Assembly (NCBI GenBank): GCA_034925905.1
Contig: JAYFRL010000022.1
Span: forward strand, 1-26,832
Length of the DNA: 26,832 bases
DNA from: JAYFRL01 sp034925905
Lineage (GTDB): Bacteria > Bacillota > Clostridia > Lachnospirales > Anaerotignaceae
Reading direction: 5' to 3'
A program made the position numbers and the translations under genes. A model generated the notes under the pieces. It was not told the DNA's origin. It searched no databases and saw nothing but the letters and a program-made list of their open reading frames with translations. Positions 1 to 6,937 of the stretch are shown here, one piece after another; within the stretch, counting starts at the first letter, position 1; every line of letters begins with the position of its first letter.

Positions 1-163
1 AAAAAGCTGAAAATAAAAAGCTGAAAATAAAAAGCTGAAAATAAAAAGCTGAAAATAAAAAGCTGAAAATAAAAAGCTGAAAATAAAAAGCTGAAAATAA
101 AAAGCTGAAAATAAAAAGCTGAAAATAAAAAGCCGAAAATAAAAAGCTGAAAATAAAAAGCCG
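1..163. repeat. 14-bp tandem repeat (minisatellite)
   Basis: The unit AAAAAGCTGAAAAT is repeated head to tail 11 times and then breaks down in a twelfth copy at about 163. Copies 10 and 12 carry a single T-to-C change (GCCG for GCTG). The array runs off the left edge of the window, so its true length is unknown. A 14-bp unit shifts the reading frame at each copy, so it is not a coding repeat. Near-perfect identity suggests recent expansion by slippage. Confidence 0.97.
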
Positions 164-260
164 ATATAAAAAAAATTTATGGCTTTACAGATTTTCATAT
201 TAAAATTTTAACATGAAAATTTATTATAGCTTAAGATTTTTATAGAAAAATATTTAATTA

Positions 261-269
261 TGGTATACT
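261..269 (+). promoter_or_regulatory. Extended -10 promoter for the rhomboid gene
   Basis: TGG-TATACT is an extended -10 element (TGnTATACT) about 60 bp before the rhomboid start. No good -35 is visible, which is usual for extended -10 promoters. The predicted start near 276 gives a leader of about 53 nt. Confidence 0.5.
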
Positions 270-328
270 CTCAATATAGAACTATAGTTAACAGAAATTA
301 ATTAGCAGAAAAAATGCCGAGGGATTTT

Positions 329-1426
329 ATGTATAAAGATTTTGCAATAAACGCCGCTTTAGACCTTATTTCTGAAGAATTCAGAATTTTGGGCGATTTA
401 AACATAAACCGTATAGAAGAAAAAACGGAAGACATAATTCTTTTTAAAAATTTAAGCCCGATAATATATGTGGTGGCACTCATAAACGCAGATGTTTTAG
501 ATGTTTCCCAATATGCCGAAAAGAGCAGAAACTTAGCCGGAGAATTCAATAAGTTTGCCGAGGAAAATCATATTGGCAGGCTTATTTATATAAACGTATT
601 TGCCGGTAAAAAAAACATAGCCGATTTTTTTGAATTTGCTAAAAGTAAGCCATATATTCCCGATGCAAAGCCGCTTTCCGTTTTTTGGTGCGTAGACCTT
701 GAAAGCAAAAAGCTTTTAATCCCCGAAGGCTCTGCGGATAAAATTTTAAATATACAGGATGTGCTTAAAAGAGCGATTAATGAAGAAGAGGAACCAAAAG
801 TAGAGCTTTCCAAAAGGATAAAAAAAGCTTTTTCTTTGTCGGAGCTTGAGCTTAAGATTAAAATACCGTTTTTAACTTATTTTATAATAGCCATTAATGG
901 GTTTGTTTTAATATATATGTATTATTCGGGAAATGAAGCCTGCATAATAAACGGATACGCAAAAAATTCCCAAAGGATATTTTTAAACGGAGAATATTAC
1001 AGGCTTTTTACATCTATGTTTTTACATAAGGATGTTTATCATCTTTTGTATAACGCTTTTTCGCTTTATCTTTTTGGCACAAGATGTGAAAAATATATGG
1101 GAAGAGGAGCTTTTGCAATTATATATTTGGCGTCTGGCTTAGCCGGCGGATTTTTAAGCTCAATAATTTTAAGAGGAACCTCCATAGGCGCTTCCGCAGG
1201 AGTTTTTGGGGTTTTAGGCGCTCTTTTGGCGCTTGCAAAGAAAAGCTCCCGCTCGGTGGAAGGGTTGACCTTTTTTTCAATGATGGTTCTTGCGTTGATT
1301 GGGATAGCCATGGGGTTTTTGGAACCGGATATAGACAATGTGGCTCATCTAGGCGGGGTCATATCAGGCTTTTTAATAGAGTTTATGATTTTAAGGAAGA
1401 AAAATAAAAAAGAATATAAAGATTAA
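329..1426 (+). CDS. Rhomboid family intramembrane serine protease
   Basis: 365-residue protein with a soluble N-terminal domain (about 1-170) and a rhomboid membrane core (about 180-355), the layout of YqgP/GluP from Bacillus. The core carries the HxxxH/N segment FLHKDVYHLLYNAF (about 231-244), the catalytic serine in GASAGVFG (S289) and the catalytic histidine in DNVAHLGG (H340). It should cleave transmembrane substrates within the bilayer; its substrate cannot be read from the sequence. The ATG at 329 is chosen over the one at 314 because a GAGGG ribosome site sits 5 nt before 329. It converges on serS across a shared terminator. A basic tail after the last helix (RKKNKK) suits a cytoplasmic C-terminus. 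Confidence 0.93.
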   Translation: MYKDFAINAALDLISEEFRILGDLNINRIEEKTEDIILFKNLSPIIYVVALINADVLDVSQYAEKSRNLAGEFNKFAEENHIGRLIYINVFAGKKNIADFFEFAKSKPYIPDAKPLSVFWCVDLESKKLLIPEGSADKILNIQDVLKRAINEEEEPKVELSKRIKKAFSLSELELKIKIPFLTYFIIAINGFVLIYMYYSGNEACIINGYAKNSQRIFLNGEYYRLFTSMFLHKDVYHLLYNAFSLYLFGTRCEKYMGRGAFAIIYLASGLAGGFLSSIILRGTSIGASAGVFGVLGALLALAKKSSRSVEGLTFFSMMVLALIGIAMGFLEPDIDNVAHLGGVISGFLIEFMILRKKNKKEYKD

Positions 1427-1458
1427 AAAAACCCGGGGATGCCCCGGGTTAAATTTTT
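1425..1458. terminator. Bidirectional intrinsic terminator between rhomboid and serS
   Basis: AACCCGGGG / CCCCGGGTT is a 9-bp GC-rich stem (1430-1438 with 1442-1450) with a 3-nt loop, A-run before and T-run after. It can stop transcription from both sides. Confidence 0.92.
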
Positions 1459-2731
1459 ATTTTGCTATTTTTTCAGCGCCGTTCATATATTTCCTTAAAG
1501 CTTCGGGGATTATTATTTCTCCGTCCGCAGTTTGAAAGTTTTCCATAATTGCAGCCGTTGTGCGCCCTGCGGCCAAACCGCTGCCGTTTAAGGTGTGCAC
1601 AAACTGGGCTTTGTCCTTAGGGTTATCTTTAAACCTTATGTTTGCGCGCCTTGCCTGGAAGGCTTCAAAATTAGAGCAGCTTGAAATTTCAACATAGCGT
1701 CCGTAGCTTGGCATCCAAACCTCTATGTCATAGGTTTGCGCTGAGCTAAAGCCCAAATCTCCCCCGCAAAGGCAAACAACCCTGTAAGGCAAACCTAAAA
1801 GCTTAAGTATTTCCTCGGCGTCACGGGTGAGCGATTCAAGCTCTTCATATGAATTTTCAGGCCTTGCAAACTTAACCATTTCAACCTTGTTAAACTGATG
1901 CTGGCGTATAAGCCCTCTTGTGTCTCTTCCGGCGCTTCCGGCTTCGGCCCTGAAGCAGGCTGTGTATGCGCAGTGCTTAATTGTGAGGTCTTTACCATCC
2001 AAAATCATGTCGGCATACATATTTGTAACCGGGACTTCGGCTGTGGGGACAAGAAAATAATCAGTTCCGGCAACCTTAAAGGCGTCTTCTTCAAATTTAG
2101 GAAGCTGGCCCGTTCCTGTCATGCTTTTTCTGTTTACCATAAACGGCGGGAAAATTTCTGTATATCCATGCTTAAACACATGGGTATCCAGCATAAAATT
2201 AATTATAGCGCGTTCAAGACGCGCACCCATGCCTCTGTAAACCGTAAAGCGCGCCCCGGTTATTTTCCCTGCGGTTGTAGGGTCTAAAATACCTAAGGAT
2301 TCCCCGAGGTCCCAGTGTGGCTTTGGTTCAAAGGAAAATTTAGTTGGTTCGCCCCATTTGCGTATTTCAAGGTTAAACGAATCATCAGCGCCGCTTGGAA
2401 CTTTATCGCTCGGAGTGTTTGGCACGGTATACATAAACTCGGATATTTTATCGTCTATTTCAGTTATTTTTGCATCGTCTTCCTTAATGGCGTCAGAAAG
2501 CTCTTTCATTTCGGCAAAAATAGAAGAAACGTCTTTGCCTTCGGCCTTAAGACGTGGAATTTCTTTTGAAACTGCGTTTTGCCTGCTTTTAAGCTCTTCA
2601 ACCTTTTGGATAAGAGAGCGTCTTTCGGAATCCAGACGAACAAAAACCTCAAGGTGGTAATCCTTATTTCTTTTTGCAAGCTTAGATTTTATCGTTTCCA
2701 TATCTGTTCTTAAGGATTTTGGATCTAACAT
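1457..2731 (-). CDS. serS: Seryl-tRNA synthetase
   Basis: 424-residue class II aminoacyl-tRNA synthetase that charges tRNA-Ser (and tRNA-Sec where present). The N-terminal coiled-coil arm for the tRNA long arm (about 25-110) is rich in Lys/Glu heptads. The catalytic core shows motif 2 (FRAEAGSAGRDTRGLIR) and motif 3 (HTLNGSGLAAGRTTAAIMEN). Length matches the family. The start at 2731 (MLDPKSLR) is preceded by GGGAGG; the longer frame begins inside the leader. The gene stands alone behind a T-box, so expression should rise when uncharged tRNA-Ser accumulates. If iorA really is a selenoprotein, this enzyme would also supply the Ser-tRNA-Sec precursor. Confidence 0.98.
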   Translation of the reverse strand: MLDPKSLRTDMETIKSKLAKRNKDYHLEVFVRLDSERRSLIQKVEELKSRQNAVSKEIPRLKAEGKDVSSIFAEMKELSDAIKEDDAKITEIDDKISEFMYTVPNTPSDKVPSGADDSFNLEIRKWGEPTKFSFEPKPHWDLGESLGILDPTTAGKITGARFTVYRGMGARLERAIINFMLDTHVFKHGYTEIFPPFMVNRKSMTGTGQLPKFEEDAFKVAGTDYFLVPTAEVPVTNMYADMILDGKDLTIKHCAYTACFRAEAGSAGRDTRGLIRQHQFNKVEMVKFARPENSYEELESLTRDAEEILKLLGLPYRVVCLCGGDLGFSSAQTYDIEVWMPSYGRYVEISSCSNFEAFQARRANIRFKDNPKDKAQFVHTLNGSGLAAGRTTAAIMENFQTADGEIIIPEALRKYMNGAEKIAK

Positions 2732-2767
2732 TTTAAAATACCTCCCGGAATTGTTTTTTTTGTGTGT

Positions 2768-3001
2768 GGCAAACAAAAAAGCCCATCCCTAAAAATCCAA
2801 GGGACGAGCATATCAACCCGTGTTGCCACCCAAGTTGCTTAAAAAAATAAGCCTCTTTAAATTCTGCTTTATAGGGCAGAACCCTTCCCGCTTTTTGCGG
2901 GCGGCTTAGAAGGCGGAACATCCTTTTTCTTATACCGGTTTTCAGCAAAAACCCGGCTCTCTTTGATAAGAAACGAGAACTTATTCTTCATCATTGCCGT
3001 T
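2768..3001 (-). promoter_or_regulatory. T-box leader of serS
   Basis: Read on the minus strand, the leader contains a long Stem I with an AGAGAG segment, a hairpin on GCGGG, the conserved T-box block GGGTGGCAACACGGGT (2815-2830 region) and an intrinsic terminator (GTCCCTTGG...AGGGATGGGC plus T-run, about 2771-2809). The T-box can pair with uncharged tRNA to form the antiterminator. A UCC in the Stem I region (GTTCCGCC) is a plausible serine specifier; the exact codon needs folding to confirm. Confidence 0.9.
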
Positions 3002-3017
3002 TATTTTTATTAAAGAT

Positions 3018-3045
3018 ATTATACCACGCCGTTTTTTAATTACAA
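3018..3045 (-). promoter_or_regulatory. Promoter of the serS T-box leader
   Basis: TTGTAA (3045-3040), 16-bp spacer, TATAAT (3023-3018) on the minus strand. The start falls just before Stem I of the T-box. Confidence 0.75.
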
Positions 3046-3207
3046 CAGCAAAAGCAAATTTTATAATAATTTTTTAATTGATGTATAAAAAGTTTTTAAT
3101 GGGAAATAGATATTATCATATAAAAGAAGCTGTGGTTTCCACGGTTTGTTTTATATTAATTATATACCCCAAAGCTCAGGATTCGCCCCCGATTCCTGAG
3201 ACCCCTT

Positions 3208-3254
3208 TGACCGATTTTTCGGTCAGAAAAAGCCTGCCGCAAGGCAGGCTTTTT
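3208..3254 (-). terminator. Terminator of the phage-type operon
   Basis: AAAAAGCCTGCC (3227-3238) and GGCAGGCTTTTT (3243-3254) form a 12-bp stem with a 4-nt loop and U-run, directly after the amidase stop. A second hairpin, TGACCGA/TCGGTCA (3208-3225), lies just beyond. Confidence 0.93.
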
Positions 3255-3257
3255 TTA

Positions 3258-3932
3258 TTACACAAGTGTATTTGCCATGTTTTTTAAAAGCTCAGGAAGA
3301 TAAAGCACACAATTGCTTGCATTAATCCAATATTCAGGGTTTTGTAAAACCCCCTTTTCCTTAAGCTTTAAAATAGCTTCCTCTGTTGTCACATTTTCAA
3401 CCCCTTTTTTAAAAAAACTGGAGATTCCTTCAAAGATTGCCGTTGCTGCGTTTTGCCTGAAATCTGCGTTTGCAAGCAAAACCTTTTCAGAAGGATTGCT
3501 TATAAAGGCTACTTCAACCAGCACCGCAGGCATTTTTGTTGAATTTAAAACAATTAAATCGCTTCTTTGTTTAATACCTCTGTCTCTTAACTCAAGTCTT
3601 GAAATGAGGGCTTTTTGTATGGCTTCCCCCAATGTGGTTCCTTCGCCTGTGGAATAAACCAAGGTTTCCGTTCCGTTTGCAAGCACGCTTGCTGCGGAAT
3701 TACAGTGTATCGATATAAATATGTCGGCGTTTGAAAGGTTTGCTTTTTCGGCCTTTTCAGACGGCGAATGGTATATATCGTTTTCTCTTGTCATAACTGT
3801 TTCGAATCCGGCCAAAAGGCACAGGGCATTTAATTTTTTTGCTATATCCAAGTTTACATCTTTCTCATAAAGATTAGCGTTTGTTGCGCCGCTGTCTTTT
3901 CCGCCGTGGCCGGCGTCTATACATATTTTCAT
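3258..3932 (-). CDS. N-acetylmuramoyl-L-alanine amidase (endolysin)
   Basis: 224-residue Amidase_3 zinc hydrolase that cuts the bond between MurNAc and L-Ala in peptidoglycan. Zinc and catalytic residues are visible: H9 in DAGHGG, E23 in YEKDVN, H76 in ISIHCNSA and E140 in LVEVAFISNP. The C-terminal part (about 178-224, with an EYW motif and YLPELLKNMAN) resembles a short tail found on clostridial phage and prophage lysins, possibly for wall targeting. No signal peptide, so it needs the holin to reach the wall. Ribosome site AGGTG lies 7 nt before the ATG. It is the last gene of the phage-type unit, right after the holin-like gene, the usual lysis-cassette order. Confidence 0.94.
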   Translation of the reverse strand: MKICIDAGHGGKDSGATNANLYEKDVNLDIAKKLNALCLLAGFETVMTRENDIYHSPSEKAEKANLSNADIFISIHCNSAASVLANGTETLVYSTGEGTTLGEAIQKALISRLELRDRGIKQRSDLIVLNSTKMPAVLVEVAFISNPSEKVLLANADFRQNAATAIFEGISSFFKKGVENVTTEEAILKLKEKGVLQNPEYWINASNCVLYLPELLKNMANTLV

Positions 3933-3981
3933 TTTTTTTCACCTGCCTTAAATTTTATTGTCAGTTAAAACAGCCATTTTA

Positions 3982-4164
3982 TTATTGAGATTTTTCAATT
4001 TGCGTACCGAAATAAAACGATATAACCATCATAACGATATTCATAACGCTTTCGGGGTTTATAGTTCCTTTTATGGCCAAAATCGCAAATACGAAAAGAA
4101 CGGCTATTGTAACAAGGGTTTTAACCTTAAGCAGGTTTGCTAAATTTTTATAAAATTGGTCCAT
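3982..4164 (-). CDS. Holin-like small membrane protein
   Basis: 60 residues with two hydrophobic segments (about 15-31 and 37-53) separated by a short turn with Gly/Pro (KGTINPES), like small phage holins that pore the membrane and release endolysin. GGAAGGAG precedes the ATG by 6 nt. Position between tail-end genes and the amidase supports the call; the sequence itself is too short for firm family assignment. Confidence 0.75.
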   Translation of the reverse strand: MDQFYKNLANLLKVKTLVTIAVLFVFAILAIKGTINPESVMNIVMMVISFYFGTQIEKSQ

Positions 4165-4178
4165 TTGCTTCTCCTTCC

Positions 4179-4490
4179 TTATTCGGTAAGATGATTTGTT
4201 GCCTGTTCGTTTAAAAAATCAAGATATTTACGCTTTGCCAGATTGTAAGACAAAATTCCCTGTTCAACCTCTCCGTTTGCAACGCCGCGTTTGATGGCTA
4301 TGGCGGTTGCAAAAGCCATTTTTGCTGTTGCCATCTGCAGTTCAAGGGCAAGCAGGCTTTCCCGCTTTCTTGCTTCGGCATGGCTGTCCAGTTTTTTATC
4401 GCGTTCTTTTTGGGAGTGGTTAAAATATGCCATAAAAAGGCCTACCGTAACAGACGGGATAACTGACATTAAAAAATGCTCAATTGTCAT
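4179..4490 (-). CDS. Membrane-anchored phage protein, possible holin accessory
   Basis: 103 residues. One N-terminal hydrophobic segment (about 3-23, HFLMSVIPSVTVGLFMAYF) is followed by a highly charged, probably helical region (SQKERDKKLDSHAEARKRES) and an Ala-rich helix (about 53-67). This layout is seen in anchored proteins beside holins. GGAGTG ribosome site overlaps the end of the upstream gene, so the two are translationally linked. Function is not established; a lysis regulator or second holin is the best inference from place. Confidence 0.7.
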   Translation of the reverse strand: MTIEHFLMSVIPSVTVGLFMAYFNHSQKERDKKLDSHAEARKRESLLALELQMATAKMAFATAIAIKRGVANGEVEQGILSYNLAKRKYLDFLNEQATNHLTE

Positions 4491-4493
4491 ATA

Positions 4494-4766
4494 TTAATCA
4501 CTCCGTCTGAGGTTTTCGTTGTTTTCGTTAACTCCGCTTTCGTATATCCTGCCGTTTTTATCTTTGATAATAAATTTTTTGTTTCCGGATTCATCTTCTG
4601 TGACCTCTATAAAACGTCCGTCCAAAGGTACGCTTGAGCCAGCCTTGTAAAGTTTGCCGCCTTCACCCGAATAAATTCCGGTTTTAGGGTCAACTTCATA
4701 TGTCTTGCCGTTTAAGTCTGTATATTCAGCCATCCCTTCTTCCCAAAAGCCTCTTTTGGTTTCCAT
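4494..4766 (-). CDS. Unknown small phage-type protein
   Basis: 90 residues, acidic and Gly/Tyr-rich. It has three related segments of the type YTDLNGKTYEVDPKTG, GRFIEVTEDESGNKK and FIIKDKNGRIYE, which suggests a small beta-repeat structure, as in virion decoration or fibre-associated proteins. AGGAGG sits 7 nt before the ATG at 4766; a TTG six bases upstream is too close to the ribosome site. I do not recognise a family. Confidence 0.75.
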   Translation of the reverse strand: METKRGFWEEGMAEYTDLNGKTYEVDPKTGIYSGEGGKLYKAGSSVPLDGRFIEVTEDESGNKKFIIKDKNGRIYESGVNENNENLRRSD

Positions 4767-4782
4767 GGTCAATCCTCCTTTC

Positions 4783-4923
4783 TTAGCTGTATGTGTGGCC
4801 GGTTATTTCCGCGTATTCCTCCGGCGTTATCCATTTATCCACCGCTTTTTGCAGCTGGGATATGCTCCAAAGCCCGCGGGTATAATAATCCTTGACTTTA
4901 CTGAAATTTTCGCTGTGTTCCAT
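4783..4923 (-). CDS. XkdX family phage protein
   Basis: 46-residue ORF. The segment VKDYYTRGLWSISQLQKAVD, followed by TPEEYAEITG, is the hallmark of the XkdX family, small proteins near the tail-fibre and lysis genes of PBSX-like phages and tailocins in Firmicutes; their job is unknown. GGAGGTG lies 7 nt before the ATG and is formed from the last codons of the upstream gene, so they are coupled. Confidence 0.88.
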   Translation of the reverse strand: MEHSENFSKVKDYYTRGLWSISQLQKAVDKWITPEEYAEITGHTYS

Positions 4924-4927
4924 AATG

Positions 4928-5143
4928 CTACACCTCCATAATCATAACTAGATAGTCTGTGTTGGCTTCTATTCGTTCAAGCGGTGTTGGAGGCACTGCT
5001 TCCTCTGCGATTTCAGTATAAGGCAAAGATTCAACAGTAGCCCTTATATTTTCACCGCCAAGCTCATCTATTTCATAATATGTCGTTTTTATGTAGGTTG
5101 TTCCGTTTTTTGTCAGTGTTTCGGTTTTACTTAGTATCGCCAT
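4928..5143 (-). CDS. Unknown small phage-type protein
   Basis: 71 residues, rich in Thr/Glu, with no membrane segment. The N-terminal part (TETLTKNGTTYIKTTYYEID) looks like beta strands; the C-terminal part (TPLERIEANTDYLVMIMEV) looks like a helix of the type seen in small proteins beside XkdX. Its final codons contain the XkdX ribosome site. GGGGG lies 8-9 nt upstream of the ATG. Function not known. Confidence 0.78.
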   Translation of the reverse strand: MAILSKTETLTKNGTTYIKTTYYEIDELGGENIRATVESLPYTEIAEEAVPPTPLERIEANTDYLVMIMEV

Positions 5144-5158
5144 TTTTAAAACCCCCTT

Positions 5159-5647
5159 TTAATAAAAATAAACCAAATAATATAAAGTAGAAGCTATCGT
5201 ATGTGCCACGGACACGTTTATAACAAAAGAATTGGTGAAATGAAATTTAAAAAAGTGGGATACGGGATAACCGGCAACGCTTATAAGCTTTTGGACTAAG
5301 GTAAAATCAGTTAAGGTACCGTTATAAACATCCGTACCGTCTAAAGTTATTTTGAATGAATTGGCATTTGCAACGGTAGCGCTTCGCAAAAGATATATCT
5401 CTCCCGCCCCGGAAAGGGAAAAAATATTTCCTGTTGTTGAAGTGTCAAAGCCAATATCTCCCTTTTGAAGCCCAATTGTAGATGAAAAAGCCGGCTTATT
5501 CATAATGCTGTTAAGCTTCCCCATAACTGTTCCTGTGGTAACTGTTCCTGTGCTGTCTGTTGTTGCACCTATTTTTGTATCTAAGCCCGATACGTTTGTA
5601 TCCACCGTATCAAGCGTTGTTTTGTCCGCCACATCTATGTAAGACAT
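5159..5647 (-). CDS. Unknown phage tail-end protein
   Basis: 162 residues. The N-terminal third is a Thr/Asp/Gly-rich region (TLDTVDTNVSGLDTKIGATT, then GTVTTGTVMGKLNSIMNKP), similar to linker regions in baseplate or fibre-associated proteins. The rest is beta-rich and hydrophobic, ending in aromatic residues (YYLVYFY). AGGAGG precedes the ATG by 7 nt. Lying directly after the collagen-like fibre, it may be a fibre-tip or chaperone protein, but that is inference. Confidence 0.7.
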   Translation of the reverse strand: MSYIDVADKTTLDTVDTNVSGLDTKIGATTDSTGTVTTGTVMGKLNSIMNKPAFSSTIGLQKGDIGFDTSTTGNIFSLSGAGEIYLLRSATVANANSFKITLDGTDVYNGTLTDFTLVQKLISVAGYPVSHFFKFHFTNSFVINVSVAHTIASTLYYLVYFY

Positions 5648-5660
5648 ATTTAAACCTCCT

Positions 5661-6926
5661 TTAGTATGTTATTCTTAAAACACCGTCTGCCACGGAGAAG
5701 GAAAGCCCGCCTAAATCCTCCGAAAGAGCAGCGACATCGGCATTTTTTGCAAGCTTTTCCCAGGTATAGGTTCCCGATGAGGCGGCTGTGCATATATACG
5801 TGTCACCTGTTGAGGAAAGCATAGCACGTTGTCCTAAAATTCCGCTTGTGGCAGATGTCGGAGCCGATGAGAGAACCTTAAAATCCTTTTCGACGCTTTC
5901 CGTTACAAGGGCCAAAGCCTCGTTAAACGCTGTTTCCGTTCCTGAATAGCCGTTTTCAACCGCGGTTTGGTATGCGCTTTTTCCGTCTGCTCCTGCAATG
6001 CCCTGTATGCCCTGAATACCCTGGGAGCCTGTTTGCCCTTGAATACCCTGTGGTCCCTGAATACCCTGTGGTCCTTGCAAAGCGCCGATGTTTACCCAGC
6101 TTAAGGCGTCCGCGCTCCATATGTAAACAGTGTTTGAAGAGGCTGTGCCAACGGCATATGCGTCTCCCGCGCTCCCCGAAGCGTGAGCCGTCTGCAAATC
6201 AAAAAGAGTGGCATATAAACCAAGCACGGAAAAGCTTCGCCCGTCCGCACCGTCGTCACCCTTGTCGCCCTTAATGCCTTGAGGGCCTTGAACGCCCTGT
6301 ATCCCCTGAGGGCCGGTTGCCCCGGTTGCCCCCTGAAGCCCCTGTATGCCCTGGGGTCCTTGGGGGCCTCTTATGGATACGGCCGAAGGCGGGATAGCCG
6401 TTTCTTCTATTATCCAGGTTAAAACACCGCTTGAGCTTATTGAAGGCGTCATAACGGGGCCGAGGTTTCCAGTGTCGCCCTTGTTACCCTTGTCGCCCTT
6501 GTCCCCTTTGTCGCCCTTATCACCCTTGTCGCCTTTTATACCGGCAACAAAGGTTACCCCGTTTATATCTGAAATGGTTGAATTTGAAAACTGCATTCTG
6601 CTTCTTTGGGGCAGCTCGTTTCCGTCCTTGTCAATAATAACGTGTCCGCTTGAACCCGTGGCTTCCCATATGGTTCCGTCTTCGGTAACCTCTATGGCAT
6701 TGTCTGCATTAATCCTTATAGCCTGTATATCTTCGGACGCAACGCGCCCGGACAGGTTTAAACCGTTTAAGTCGTCAACAAGCAGGTTAAACTTGGGGAT
6801 GACAACGTCTAAGGAAAGCTCGTCGAAATATCTTTGGGCGGTTGTGGCATCCACGCCTAAGGGGTTGCTTTTAACCCGCACGCCTTTATTCTGATAATCA
6901 GAATCTTCTATTTTGTTAAAACTCAT
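5661..6926 (-). CDS. Collagen-like phage tail fibre protein
   Basis: 421 residues. Three Gly-X-Y blocks (about 129-156, 187-229 and 284-315), with GDKGDK and GPQGIQ as main repeats, should form trimeric collagen-like rods. Between and around them are globular parts: an N-terminal region (1-128) that probably attaches the fibre, an insert (about 230-283) with GDAYAVGTASSNTVYIWSAD, and a C-terminal domain (about 316-421) that would be the tip. This pattern is common in tail fibres of Firmicute phages and in receptor-binding proteins. AGGAGGTG lies 6 nt before the ATG. Repeat number may vary by slippage. Confidence 0.9.
   Translation of the reverse strand: MSFNKIEDSDYQNKGVRVKSNPLGVDATTAQRYFDELSLDVVIPKFNLLVDDLNGLNLSGRVASEDIQAIRINADNAIEVTEDGTIWEATGSSGHVIIDKDGNELPQRSRMQFSNSTISDINGVTFVAGIKGDKGDKGDKGDKGDKGNKGDTGNLGPVMTPSISSSGVLTWIIEETAIPPSAVSIRGPQGPQGIQGLQGATGATGPQGIQGVQGPQGIKGDKGDDGADGRSFSVLGLYATLFDLQTAHASGSAGDAYAVGTASSNTVYIWSADALSWVNIGALQGPQGIQGPQGIQGQTGSQGIQGIQGIAGADGKSAYQTAVENGYSGTETAFNEALALVTESVEKDFKVLSSAPTSATSGILGQRAMLSSTGDTYICTAASSGTYTWEKLAKNADVAALSEDLGGLSFSVADGVLRITY
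6475..6534. repeat. 9-bp tandem repeat encoding Gly-Asp-Lys triplets
   Basis: A 9-bp unit close to TTGTCGCCC is repeated about seven times within the fibre gene and encodes (GDK)n on the minus strand. Synonymous changes between copies show it is not brand new. Confidence 0.85.
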
Positions 6927-6937
6927 TTTTTCACCTC

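Noticed and set aside
1..163. CRISPR array
   Set aside because: The 14-bp units are directly adjacent with no spacers.
3078..3287. Plus-strand ORF of 69 codons between the serS promoter and the amidase
   Set aside because: It runs through the promoter spacer and two terminator hairpins, has no ribosome site, and its sequence shows no protein-like pattern.
5972..6894. Plus-strand ORFs opposite the collagen-like fibre gene
   Set aside because: They are antisense shadows of the Gly-X-Y repeats (Pro/Leu/Ser-rich translation) with no start signals.
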